45,505 bases of DNA from Pseudomonas sp. AKS31 (GTDB taxonomy: Bacteria; Pseudomonadota; Gammaproteobacteria; Pseudomonadales; Pseudomonadaceae), in NCBI RefSeq assembly GCF_023634765.1, contig NZ_JAMLFX010000004.1, positions 93,770 to 139,274 of the forward strand, written 5' to 3'. The notes beneath the pieces are model-generated. The model was not told the DNA's origin. It saw only the letters and a list, made by a program, of their open reading frames with translations, and ran no database searches. Every line of letters starts with the position of its first letter. Positions within the stretch are counted from its first letter, which is position 1. Of this stretch, positions 36,711 to 45,082 are shown piece after piece. Made by a program: the position numbers and the translations under genes.

Positions 36711-37715
36711 ATGAAACGTCGTTTCGGGATTCGTACCCTGTGCAGTACCGCCCTGGCGGTCACCGCGTTCAGCCTGAGCAGTGCGCTGCTCGCTGCCGAC
36801 ACCGTGAAAATCGGTTTTCTGGTCAAGCAGGCTGAAGAACCGTGGTTCCAGACCGAGTGGGCCTTCGCCGAGAAAGCCGCCAAGGACAAGGGCTTTGAAT
36901 TGATCAAGATTGCCGTGCCGGACGGTGAGAAAACCCTGTCGGCGATCGACAGCCTCGCCGCCAACGGTGCCAAGGGCTTCGTGATTTGCCCGCCGGACGT
37001 GTCGCTCGGCCCGGCGATCATGGCCAAGGCCAAACTCAATGACCTGAAAGTGATTGCCGTCGATGACCGTTTCGTCGACGCCAATGGCAAGTTCATGGAA
37101 GACGTGCCGTACCTCGGCATGGCTGCGTTCGAAGTTGGCCAGAAGCAGGGCAACGCCATGGTCGCCGAAGCGAAGAAGCGTAACTGGGACTGGAAAGACA
37201 CCTACGCGGTGGTCAACACCTACAACGAACTCGACACCGGCAAGAAACGCACCGACGGCTCGGTGAAATCCCTCGAAGACGCCGGTATGCCGAAGGATCA
37301 CATCCTCTTCGCTGCACTGAAAACCCTCGACGTACCGGGCAGCATGGACGCGACCAACTCGGCACTGGTGAAACTGCCGAGCGGCGCAAAAAACCTGATC
37401 ATCGGCGGCATGAACGACAACACCGTGCTCGGCGGCGTACGCGCCACCGAAGCCGCCGGTTTTGCGGCGGCCAACGTGATCGGCATCGGCATCAACGGCA
37501 CCGACGCCATCGGCGAACTGAAAAAGCCCAACAGCGGTTTCTTCGGTTCGATGCTGCCAAGCCCGCACATCGAAGGCTACAAGACTGCCGAGATGATGTA
37601 CGAGTGGGTCACCACCGGCAAAGAACCGCCGAAGTACACCGCGATGGACGACGTCACCCTGATCACCCGCGAGAACTTCAAGCAAGAGCTGGAAAAAATC
37701 GGCTTGTGGAACTGA
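36711..37715 (+). CDS. araF: Periplasmic arabinose-type substrate-binding protein
   Basis: A 334-residue periplasmic binding protein of the pentose/hexose family closest in pattern to AraF. The signal peptide (MKRRFGIRTLC…ALLA, about 29 residues) is followed by the mature start ADTVKIGFLVKQAEEPWFQTEW, typical of AraF. VICPPDVSLGPAI and INGTDAIGELK are typical of arabinose-type binding proteins. It precedes the ATPase and permease but is separated from them by a terminator. L-arabinose and/or D-galactose is the likely ligand. Confidence 0.92.
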   Translation: MKRRFGIRTLCSTALAVTAFSLSSALLAADTVKIGFLVKQAEEPWFQTEWAFAEKAAKDKGFELIKIAVPDGEKTLSAIDSLAANGAKGFVICPPDVSLGPAIMAKAKLNDLKVIAVDDRFVDANGKFMEDVPYLGMAAFEVGQKQGNAMVAEAKKRNWDWKDTYAVVNTYNELDTGKKRTDGSVKSLEDAGMPKDHILFAALKTLDVPGSMDATNSALVKLPSGAKNLIIGGMNDNTVLGGVRATEAAGFAAANVIGIGINGTDAIGELKKPNSGFFGSMLPSPHIEGYKTAEMMYEWVTTGKEPPKYTAMDDVTLITRENFKQELEKIGLWN

Positions 37716-37723
37716 TGCAGCGA

Positions 37724-37749
37724 CGGCCCGGGCAGCCGGGCCGTTTTTC
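37724..37749 (+). terminator. Intrinsic terminator between araF and araG
   Basis: ACGGCCCGG, loop GCAG, CCGGGCCGT, then TTTTT. A partial stop here would make binding protein mRNA more abundant than ATPase/permease mRNA. Confidence 0.85.
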
Positions 37750-37768
37750 GGTGTGAAGAGGTGGCTTT

Positions 37769-39313
37769 ATGCACGCGCAAGTACAAACACAACAACACAG
37801 CGCCAGCGGCAGCCTGCGCTTCAACGGGATCGGCAAAACCTTTCCCGGCGTGAAGGCGCTGGACGCCATCAGTTTCGTCGCGCATCCGGGGCAGGTTCAT
37901 GCCTTGATGGGCGAGAACGGCGCCGGTAAATCGACCCTGCTGAAAATCCTCGGTGGCGCTTACATCCCGAGCAGCGGCGAGTTGCAGATCGGCGAGCAGA
38001 CCATGGCGTTCAAGTCGACCGCCGACAGCATCGGCAGCGGCGTCGCGGTGATTCACCAGGAGCTGCATCTGGTGCCGGAAATGACCGTCGCCGAGAACCT
38101 GTTTCTCGGCCATCTGCCGGCCAGTTTCGGTTTGATCAATCGCGGCGTGCTGCGCCAGCAAGCATTGAGTTGTCTGAAAGGCCTGGCCGACGAAATCGAT
38201 CCGCAAACCAAGGTCGGACGCTTGTCCCTCGGCCAGCGGCAACTGGTGGAAATCGCCAAAGCGTTGTCGCGCGGGGCTCACGTCATCGCTTTCGACGAAC
38301 CGACCAGCAGCCTTTCGGCTCGAGAAATCGATCGTTTGATGGCGATCATCGGCCGTCTGCGTGACGAGGGCAAAGTCGTGCTCTACGTCTCGCACCGCAT
38401 GGAAGAAGTGTTCCGCATCTGCGACGCCGTGACGGTGTTCAAGGACGGGCGCTACGTGCGCACCTTCGACGACATGAGCCAGTTGACCCACGATCAACTG
38501 GTGACCTGCATGGTCGGTCGCGATATTCAGGACATCTACGATTATCGCCATCGTCCACGCGGCGCCGTCGCGCTGAAGGTCGACGGTTTGCTTGGCCCGG
38601 GGCTGCGCGAGCCAATCAGTTTCGAAGCGCACAAAGGTGAAATCCTTGGCCTGTTCGGACTGGTCGGGGCAGGGCGCACCGAGCTGTTTCGCCTGCTCAG
38701 TGGGCTGGAGCGCAACACCGCCGGACGCCTAGAACTGCGTGGCCATGAACTGAAATTGCGCTCACCGCGCGATGCGATTGCCGCGGGCATTCTGCTGTGC
38801 CCGGAGGATCGTAAAAAGGAAGGCATCATCCCGCTGGCCAGCGTCGCCGAGAACATCAACATCAGCGCACGCGGCGCCCATTCGGGCCTCGGTTGCCTGA
38901 TTCGTGGTCTGTGGGAAAAGGGCAACGCCGACAAGCAGATCAAAGCGCTGAAAGTGAAAACCCCGCACGCCGGCCAGCAGATCAAGTTCCTTTCCGGCGG
39001 CAACCAGCAGAAGGCCATTCTCGGTCGCTGGCTGTCGATGCCGATGAAAGTTTTGCTGCTTGACGAACCGACGCGCGGCATCGACATCGGCGCCAAAGCG
39101 GAGATCTACCAGATCATCCATAACCTTGCCGCCGACGGCATTTCGGTGATCGTGGTGTCCAGCGATCTGATGGAAGTGATGGGCATTTCCGACCGCATTC
39201 TGGTGCTTTGCGAAGGCGCCCTGCGCGGCGAAATCGGCCGCGACCAGGCCAATGAATCCAACCTGCTGCAACTGGCTTTGCCGCGCCACCGCGCTGACGG
39301 CGTGGCGAACTGA
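37769..39313 (+). CDS. araG: Arabinose ABC transporter ATPase
   Basis: A 514-residue ATPase with two ABC domains in tandem, the layout of monosaccharide importers. The first P-loop GENGAGKST is at 48–56 with LSLGQRQLVEIAKAL and DEPTSSL; the second half has the LSGGNQQKAILGRWL signature and DEPTRGIDIG. GAGGTG lies upstream of the ATG. It powers import with AraH. Confidence 0.93.
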   Translation: MHAQVQTQQHSASGSLRFNGIGKTFPGVKALDAISFVAHPGQVHALMGENGAGKSTLLKILGGAYIPSSGELQIGEQTMAFKSTADSIGSGVAVIHQELHLVPEMTVAENLFLGHLPASFGLINRGVLRQQALSCLKGLADEIDPQTKVGRLSLGQRQLVEIAKALSRGAHVIAFDEPTSSLSAREIDRLMAIIGRLRDEGKVVLYVSHRMEEVFRICDAVTVFKDGRYVRTFDDMSQLTHDQLVTCMVGRDIQDIYDYRHRPRGAVALKVDGLLGPGLREPISFEAHKGEILGLFGLVGAGRTELFRLLSGLERNTAGRLELRGHELKLRSPRDAIAAGILLCPEDRKKEGIIPLASVAENINISARGAHSGLGCLIRGLWEKGNADKQIKALKVKTPHAGQQIKFLSGGNQQKAILGRWLSMPMKVLLLDEPTRGIDIGAKAEIYQIIHNLAADGISVIVVSSDLMEVMGISDRILVLCEGALRGEIGRDQANESNLLQLALPRHRADGVAN

Positions 39314-39322
39314 GAGGTGACT

Positions 39323-40294
39323 ATGATGACAACCCAAAACGAAACCTTGCCCAAAGAGCGCAAACCTTTGGACATGCGCCGCTTCCTCGATGACTGGGTC
39401 ATGCTGCTGGCGGCGATCGGCATCTTCATTGCCTGCACGCTGCTGATCGACAACTTCCTTTCGCCGCTGAACATGCGTGGCCTGGGCCTGGCGATTTCCA
39501 CCACCGGGATTGCCGCGTGCACGATGTTGTATTGCCTGGCGTCGGGGCACTTCGACTTGTCGGTGGGCTCGGTGATTGCCTGCGCCGGCGTGGTCGCGGC
39601 AGTAGTGATGCGCGACACCAACAGCGTTTTTCTCGGTGTCAGCGCGGCGCTGGTGATGGGCCTGATTGTCGGGTTGATCAACGGCATCGTGATTGCCAAG
39701 TTGCGCGTCAATGCCTTGATCACCACGTTGGCGACCATGCAGATCGTCCGTGGTCTGGCTTACATTTTTGCCAACGGCAAAGCAGTGGGCGTGTCGCAGG
39801 AATCGTTCTTCGTCTTCGGCAATGGCCAGTTGTTCGGTGTGCCGGTGCCGATTCTGATCACCATTGTTTGCTTCCTGTTTTTTGGCTGGCTGTTGAATTA
39901 CACCACCTACGGGCGCAACACCATGGCCATCGGTGGCAACCAGGAAGCGGCGTTGCTCGCGGGTGTGAACGTTGACCGGACCAAGATCATTATCTTTGCC
40001 GTGCACGGTGTGATTGGTGCGTTGGCCGGGGTGATACTGGCGTCGCGGATGACCTCGGGGCAGCCGATGATTGGTCAGGGTTTCGAACTGACCGTGATCT
40101 CGGCTTGCGTGCTGGGCGGGGTGTCGCTGAGCGGCGGGATCGGCATGATTCGGCATGTGATTGCCGGGGTGTTGATTCTGGCGATCATCGAGAATGCGAT
40201 GAACCTGAAGAACATTGATACCTTCTACCAATACGTTATCCGTGGTTCGATCCTTTTGCTGGCCGTGGTCATCGACCGTCTGAAGCAGCGCTAA
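39323..40294 (+). CDS. araH: Arabinose ABC transporter permease
   Basis: A 323-residue inner-membrane permease of the AraH/RbsC family with about nine or ten hydrophobic segments. The SGHFDLSVGS motif and the EAALLAGVNV loop (ATPase contact) are typical. ATG at 39323 has AGAGG about 5 bases upstream; a second ATG follows at 39326. It ends the araFGH set. A D-family repeat follows. Confidence 0.92.
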   Translation: MMTTQNETLPKERKPLDMRRFLDDWVMLLAAIGIFIACTLLIDNFLSPLNMRGLGLAISTTGIAACTMLYCLASGHFDLSVGSVIACAGVVAAVVMRDTNSVFLGVSAALVMGLIVGLINGIVIAKLRVNALITTLATMQIVRGLAYIFANGKAVGVSQESFFVFGNGQLFGVPVPILITIVCFLFFGWLLNYTTYGRNTMAIGGNQEAALLAGVNVDRTKIIIFAVHGVIGALAGVILASRMTSGQPMIGQGFELTVISACVLGGVSLSGGIGMIRHVIAGVLILAIIENAMNLKNIDTFYQYVIRGSILLLAVVIDRLKQR

Positions 40295-40304
40295 GATCAA
40301 GAGC

Positions 40305-40348
40305 CCCTCACCCCAGCCCTCTCCCAAAGGGAGAGGGCTGGGGTGAGG
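40305..40348. repeat. D-family hairpin, copy 3
   Basis: CCCTCACCCCAGCCCTCTCCC and its complement with a 3-base loop, 10 bases after araH; can act as its terminator. Confidence 0.88.
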
Positions 40349-40389
40349 TGTCTTGCGCAATCCGTGGACCTGAAAGTTCTCGTCGACTA

Positions 40390-40448
40390 TGGATTCGGAA
40401 AAGCACTTTCGGGTCGATTGTGGATTCGGCGAAGCACTTTCAGGTCGG
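40390..40448. repeat. Two tandem 28-bp units between D-family hairpins
   Basis: TGGATTCGG–AAGCACTTTC–GGTCG occurs at 40390–40417 and 40421–40448 with four differences. ACCTGAAAGT just upstream is the inverse of ACTTTCAGGT in the second unit. No gene is seen in 40295–40590. Confidence 0.75.
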
Positions 40449-40475
40449 CGTACCTCTTGAGCATCCCCCATTCAG

Positions 40476-40511
40476 GCCCCTCTCCCGCCGGGAGAGGGCT
40501 AGGGTGAGGGG
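40476..40511. repeat. D-family hairpin, copy 4
   Basis: GCCCCTCTCCC and GGGAGAGGGC flank a 2–3 base loop, with the characteristic CTAGGGTGAGGGGC tail. With copy 3 it brackets the tandem repeat. Confidence 0.75.
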
Positions 40512-40553
40512 CTTTTGCTTCTCCCGCCTTTCGTCACTCTCGCTAAATATCCC

Positions 40554-40583
40554 TTGCCCGCCCACGCTAGTTTCGGGTATCAA
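40554..40583 (+). promoter_or_regulatory. Possible promoter of the GntR/UTRA gene
   Basis: TTGCCC (40554–40559) and TATCAA (40578–40583), 18 bases apart, put the start at about 40590, next to the ATG at 40591. No Shine-Dalgarno sequence is visible. Confidence 0.4.
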
Positions 40584-40590
40584 TTTGTAC

Positions 40591-41304
40591 ATGATTAGAC
40601 AGGTACGATTTGACAAGAAACAACGGGTGGTCGACGAGCTCGTCCGACGCATCGAAAGCGGCCTCATGGAGGACGGTTTTCTGTTGCCCGGCGAGCATCA
40701 GTTGGCTCAAGAATTCCAAGTCAGCCGTGGCACGTTGCGCGAAGCGCTGGCCGAACTGAAACGGCGCAATTACATCGCCACGCAAAGCGGCGTCGGCTCC
40801 ATCGTCACCTTCGACGGTGTGGCGCTCGACCAGCGAAGCGGCTGGGCGCAGGCGCTGGCCGACAGCGGTGCGCTGATCAACACCGAAGTGCTGCGTCTGG
40901 AAGCCGTGACCCGGCCCGATCTGCTCTCGCGGTTCGGCACTGACCAATTCATTACCCTCGACCGTCGTCGGCGCTCCAACGACGGCACTTTGGTATCCCT
41001 CGAACGCTCTTTGATGCCAGCGACCGGCGGCCTGGAAAGCCTGCCGCGTGTCGGTCTGATCGATAACTCCCTGACCATCACCCTGGCCGCCTACGGCTAC
41101 ATCGGCGAGCGCGGCGATCAATGGATCGGCGCCGAACCGTTGAATGCCGAAGACGCCGAACTGCTCGGCCGCCCGGTCGGCACTGTTTTTCTCAAAGCGT
41201 TGCGCACCACCTACGACCGCCAGAACCGCTTCATGGAGCTGGTCGAAAGCCTGCTCGACCCGGTGCATTTCCGTCTGCACCTGCAATTCGGAGAATCGAA
41301 ATGA
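40591..41304 (+). CDS. GntR-family regulator, HutC/UTRA type
   Basis: A 237-residue regulator with an N-terminal winged helix (about 5–70; LAQEFQVSRGTLREALAELKRRNYI) and a C-terminal UTRA ligand domain. The start at MIRQVRF begins the conserved region; upstream in-frame sequence is repeat DNA. It overlaps the next gene by four bases and resembles E. coli YegW in its setting. It likely controls the three following genes in response to a pathway substrate. Confidence 0.88.
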   Translation: MIRQVRFDKKQRVVDELVRRIESGLMEDGFLLPGEHQLAQEFQVSRGTLREALAELKRRNYIATQSGVGSIVTFDGVALDQRSGWAQALADSGALINTEVLRLEAVTRPDLLSRFGTDQFITLDRRRRSNDGTLVSLERSLMPATGGLESLPRVGLIDNSLTITLAAYGYIGERGDQWIGAEPLNAEDAELLGRPVGTVFLKALRTTYDRQNRFMELVESLLDPVHFRLHLQFGESK

Positions 41305-42299
41305 CCGCGCTCAACCGTGCCCTCGGCGCTTTCTATGGCCTGGCCCTCGGTGATGCGCTGGGCATGCCGACGCAATCGCTGAACCGCGAAACCATCAAGA
41401 CCCGCTTCGGCACAATCACCGATCTGCAGGACGCAGGCCCCTTGCAACCGATTGCCGCGAACATGCCCAAAGGCTCGATCACTGACGACACCGAACAGGC
41501 GATTCTGGTCGGCGAGCTGCTGGTCGAAGGCAAGGGCCGCATCGAACCGGCGATCCTCGCGCAACGCTTGATCGAGTGGGAAGCCGAAATGCAGGCCAAG
41601 GGCTCGCAGGACTTGCTCGGGCCGTCGACCAAGCGCGCCATCGAAATGATCCTCGCCGGCCATTCGCCGGAAGAGGCCGGGCGCTACGGCACCACCAATG
41701 GCGCGGCGATGCGCATCACCCCGGTGGGCATCGCGGCGGATGTTGCCGACCCTCAGCGGTTTATCGCGGCGGTGGTTCAGGCCTGTCAGGTCACCCACAA
41801 CACCACGTTGGGGATTGCCAGTGCGGCGGCGGTGGCAGCGGTAGTGTCCGCCGGCATCAATGGCATGGACCTGGGCGAGGCGTTGAACCTTGGTCAGCAC
41901 ATCGCGCAGCAAGCCGAGGCGCACGGGCACTGGGTGGCCGGTGGGCGCATTGCCTCGCGAATCAGTTGGGCGCGCACCATCAGCGTCGATAGCGACAAGG
42001 CTTTGCTGGCGGATCTGCTCTACGACGTGATCGGCACTTCGGTGGCTTCGCAGGAGTCGGTGGTGGTCTCGTTCGCCCTGGCGCAGCAAGTGGCCGTCGG
42101 TGAGATGAGCGCGTTTGATGCGCTGTGCATGGCCGCCAGTCTTGGCGGTGACACCGACACCATCGCGGCGATTCTCGGCGCCATGCTCGGGGCCTGCCTG
42201 GGTCTTGAGAGCTGGCCTGTCGAGATGATCGAGACGGTCAAGGCCGTTAATCATTTGGAGCTCGAACCGTTGGTGCAGGGGCTGTTGGTCTTGCGCTGA
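41301..42299 (+). CDS. ADP-ribosylglycohydrolase-family protein
   Basis: A 332-residue protein of the DraG/ARH fold. Metal-site motifs are present: GLALGDALGMPT (12–24), TDDTEQ (61–66) and GGDTDT (282–287). Members remove ADP-ribose from proteins or split other N-ribosyl bonds. Here it sits with a nucleobase-type permease and a PfkB kinase, as YegU does with YegT and YegV, so a small-molecule ribosyl substrate is more likely than a protein. GGAG upstream; the start overlaps the regulator stop. Confidence 0.88.
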   Translation: MTALNRALGAFYGLALGDALGMPTQSLNRETIKTRFGTITDLQDAGPLQPIAANMPKGSITDDTEQAILVGELLVEGKGRIEPAILAQRLIEWEAEMQAKGSQDLLGPSTKRAIEMILAGHSPEEAGRYGTTNGAAMRITPVGIAADVADPQRFIAAVVQACQVTHNTTLGIASAAAVAAVVSAGINGMDLGEALNLGQHIAQQAEAHGHWVAGGRIASRISWARTISVDSDKALLADLLYDVIGTSVASQESVVVSFALAQQVAVGEMSAFDALCMAASLGGDTDTIAAILGAMLGACLGLESWPVEMIETVKAVNHLELEPLVQGLLVLR

Positions 42300-42312
42300 T
42301 TGAACTGACGCC

Positions 42313-42401
42313 ATCGCTGGCAAGCCAGCTCCCACAGGTTTTTGCTGTGACCACACATTTGTGTACACCCTGATCCCTGTGGGAGCTGGCTTGCCAGCGA
42401 T
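42313..42401. repeat. ATCGCTGGCAAGCCAGCTCCCACA REPIN (B family, copy 1)
   Basis: Perfect 24-bp arms with a 41-base centre, lying between the glycohydrolase and permease genes. A second copy is at 44926–45014, after the kinase. Confidence 0.92.
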
Positions 42402-42527
42402 AGGCGCGCCACGATTTTTGAATCATTCACCCGCAATGGATCGCGCAGACAGGCCGAGGACGGCCGCAAAGTCTTGTCGTTTTGCATCATTGCCACAACC
42501 ACAAAAAAGGCAAACAGGAGCACCTTC

Positions 42528-43994
42528 ATGAGTTCATCAAACGCCGGGCAAAGCGCCGGGCAACTGGAAACCCGCGGCATTGAACCGGTGCCGGAAGCCG
42601 AGTGCAACGGGCATCCGCTGCAACTGTTCTGGGTCTGGTTCGCGGCCAATATTTCCATCCTCGGCCTGCCGCTGGGCGCCACACTGGTGGCGTTCCGCGG
42701 GCTGGCGATCTGGCAGGCGATCATCGTCGCGATCATCGGCGCCGCCGGTTCGTTCGCAGTGGTCGGGATCATCTCGATTGCCGGCCGCCGGGGCCGCGCG
42801 CCGAGCCTGACCTTGTCGCGGGCGATCTTCGGCGTGCGCGGCAATATCGGCCCGACGCTGGTCTCGCTGATGTCGCGTCTGGGTTGGGAAACGGTCAACA
42901 CCACCACCGCTGCATTCGTATTGCTGTCGCTGTGCTCGATCCTGTTCGGCTCGCCAGTGGAAGCGAAAAGTGCGCCGATACTCACGCTGATCTTCATCGC
43001 GATTTTCGTCCTGCTGACCCTCTCGGTGTCCGGCCTCGGCCACGCGACCCTGCTGGTGATCCAGAAGTGGGCGACTTACGTGTTCGGCGCGCTGAACATC
43101 CTCGTCGGTGGTTTCCTTTGCGCGACCATCGACTGGAGCGCGGTGTTCAACGCTACGCCAGCACCGATCAGCGCGATGATCATCGGGATCGGCACCATGG
43201 CCGCCGGCACCGGGATCGGCTGGGCCAACGCTGGCGCCGACATGTCGCGCTATCAGCATCGCAGCGTCAAGGCTGTGCGACTGGTCGCGTCCGCTGCGTT
43301 CGGCGCGGGCATTCCGCTGGTGCTGCTGATCACCCTCGGCGGCTTGCTGTCGGTGGGCAATAACGACCTCGCTTCGGCGACTGACCCGATCGTGGCGATT
43401 CGCGACATGCTGCCGACGTGGATGGCCGTGCCGTACCTGATCACCGCGTTCGGTGGCCTGTTGCTGTCGAATAACCTGTCGGTGTATTCCGCCGGTCTGA
43501 CCACGCTGACCCTCGGCCTCAAGGTCAAGCGCGTTTATGCGGTGGTGGTCGATATCGTCGCGATCTTCGCCGGTTCGATCTACTTCATGCTGATCGCCGA
43601 TAGCTTCTACGGCCCGTTCATCACCTTCATTTCCCTGCTGGCGGTGCCGATCACCGCGTGGGTCGGGATCTTCGTCGTTGACCTGATCCACCGTCACTAC
43701 TACAGCCCGCAAGACCTGCTCGACGTCAGCCCGAGCAGTGCCTACTGGTATCACGGCGGTATCGAATGGCGCGCATTCGGTGCGTGGGCGATTGCCATCG
43801 TCTTGGGCTTCAGCTTCACCACCATCGGCACCACCGCTGAAAACGTCTGGTTCAAAGGCTTCTTGTCCGACTCGTGGCTGGGCCACAACGGCCTCGGCTG
43901 GATCGTGACCTTCGTCGTGGCCGGTGGCATTTACTTGGTCCTCGGCGGAGCTAAAGACCGCCGCGCCGCGCAAGCCGAGAATGCTCATGCCTAA
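42528..43994 (+). CDS. NCS1-family nucleobase:cation symporter (CodB/purine-cytosine permease type)
   Basis: A 488-residue inner-membrane permease with about twelve hydrophobic segments. The pattern fits the purine/cytosine permease (NCS1) family: LFWVWFAANISILGLPLGA in TM1, GTGIGWANAGADMSRY in the middle and a NNLSVYSAGL segment. Start at MSSSNAGQ with CAGGAGC upstream; the A-rich CACAAAAAAGGCAAACAGGAG before it could be a Crc/Hfq target. It overlaps the kinase start by 8 bases. It replaces the NupG-like YegT of E. coli. Substrate not readable from sequence. Confidence 0.88.
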   Translation: MSSSNAGQSAGQLETRGIEPVPEAECNGHPLQLFWVWFAANISILGLPLGATLVAFRGLAIWQAIIVAIIGAAGSFAVVGIISIAGRRGRAPSLTLSRAIFGVRGNIGPTLVSLMSRLGWETVNTTTAAFVLLSLCSILFGSPVEAKSAPILTLIFIAIFVLLTLSVSGLGHATLLVIQKWATYVFGALNILVGGFLCATIDWSAVFNATPAPISAMIIGIGTMAAGTGIGWANAGADMSRYQHRSVKAVRLVASAAFGAGIPLVLLITLGGLLSVGNNDLASATDPIVAIRDMLPTWMAVPYLITAFGGLLLSNNLSVYSAGLTTLTLGLKVKRVYAVVVDIVAIFAGSIYFMLIADSFYGPFITFISLLAVPITAWVGIFVVDLIHRHYYSPQDLLDVSPSSAYWYHGGIEWRAFGAWAIAIVLGFSFTTIGTTAENVWFKGFLSDSWLGHNGLGWIVTFVVAGGIYLVLGGAKDRRAAQAENAHA

Positions 43995-44916
43995 GATGTT
44001 GCACACCGGCCAGGTCATCATCGACCTGGTCATGGCCGTGGATAAACTGCCGCAGGTTGGCGGTGATGTGCTGGCGCAGTCGGCCGGTTTTGAAGCGGGT
44101 GGCGGGTTCAACGTGATGGCGGCGGCAGTGCGTAACGGCCTGCCGGTGGTTTATCTCGGCCGGCATGGCAGCGGGCGTTTCGGTGATCTGGCGCGTCAGG
44201 CGATGAATGACGAAGGCATTCACATCGGTATTCGCGAACCTGCGCAGCGTGACACGGGGTTGTGTGTCGCGCTGACCGATGCGTCGGCCGAGCGCAGTTT
44301 CATTTCCTATATCGGCGCTGAAGGTGAGGTGACCGAAGAGGATCTGAACAGCGTTGCCGCCGAGGCGGGCGATTACGTTTATCTCAGTGGCTACAGCCTG
44401 TTGCACGAAGGCAAGGCGCAGGCGTTGCTCGACTGGACATTGGCATTGCCGGAGTCGATCAGCGTGGTGTTCGATCCGGGCCCGTTAGTGGAATCGCCGG
44501 ATTCGCCGATGATGCAGGCGCTGTTGCCGCGCATCGATGTGTGGACCAGCAACAGCGTCGAAGCGCTGCGGTTTACCGGGGCTGAGGGCATTGGTGCGGC
44601 GCTGGATCGTCTCGCTGAGCATCTATCCAGAGAGGTGCTGATGGTGGTTCGCGATGGGCCGCAGGGCTGCTGGATTCATCAGGCCGGCGAGCGTCGACAT
44701 GTGCCGGGGTTTGTCGTGAAAGCCGTGGACAGCAACGGCGCCGGTGATGCTCATGCTGGCGTGTTTGTCGCAGGGTTGGCGCAGGGCCTGTCTGCCCATG
44801 AAGCGGCGCGGCGGGCGAATGCGGCGGCGGCGCTGGCGGTGACGCGCTGGGGGCCGGCTACTTCGCCTGGGGCGGCTGAGGTGGATGCTTTTATCCGGGA
44901 GTCCAGCGGCGCCTGA
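43987..44916 (+). CDS. PfkB-family carbohydrate/nucleoside kinase
   Basis: A 309-residue ribokinase-like enzyme. GGGFNVMAAAVRNG (38–51) is the N-terminal PfkB region and VDSNGAGDAHAGVF holds the catalytic base D254 and the anion hole. The ATG at 43987 overlaps the permease; 43981 is an alternative. It is the counterpart of YegV. It probably phosphorylates a sugar or nucleoside delivered by the permease, before or after hydrolase action. Confidence 0.88.
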   Translation: MPKMLHTGQVIIDLVMAVDKLPQVGGDVLAQSAGFEAGGGFNVMAAAVRNGLPVVYLGRHGSGRFGDLARQAMNDEGIHIGIREPAQRDTGLCVALTDASAERSFISYIGAEGEVTEEDLNSVAAEAGDYVYLSGYSLLHEGKAQALLDWTLALPESISVVFDPGPLVESPDSPMMQALLPRIDVWTSNSVEALRFTGAEGIGAALDRLAEHLSREVLMVVRDGPQGCWIHQAGERRHVPGFVVKAVDSNGAGDAHAGVFVAGLAQGLSAHEAARRANAAAALAVTRWGPATSPGAAEVDAFIRESSGA

Positions 44917-44925
44917 TCTACCGCC

Positions 44926-45014
44926 ATCGCTGGCAAGCCAGCTCCCACAGGTTTTTGTGGTGAACACACATTGGTGTTCACCCCGGTTCCTGTGGGAGTT
45001 GGCTTGCCAGCGAT
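44926..45014. repeat. B-family REPIN, copy 2
   Basis: 24-bp arms with one change and a 41-base centre whose sequence closely resembles that of copy 1 (GGTTTTTG…ACACA…), so the whole element, not only the arms, is conserved. Confidence 0.92.
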
Positions 45015-45082
45015 GAGGCCATCAGCCTCAAGTCAAAAATTGAATTGGCCGCTCGCCGCGTCGGCAGCGAGCGGCCTCAGGA

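Noticed and set aside
40390..40448. Possible CRISPR array
   Set aside because: Only two 28-base units separated by 3 bases, no spacers and no cas genes; a simple tandem duplication.
38762..40471. A 569-codon minus-strand frame opposite araG/araH
   Set aside because: His/Gln/Asp-rich translation, no motifs, and it runs through the D-family repeat; the plus-strand ABC genes explain the region.
41211..42368. A 385-codon minus-strand frame opposite the glycohydrolase gene
   Set aside because: Arises from codon bias of the plus-strand gene and extends into the B-family REPIN.
42537..44111. A 524-codon minus-strand frame opposite the NCS1 permease
   Set aside because: Asp/Arg/Gln-rich, no recognisable domain; the permease has clear membrane segments and family motifs.
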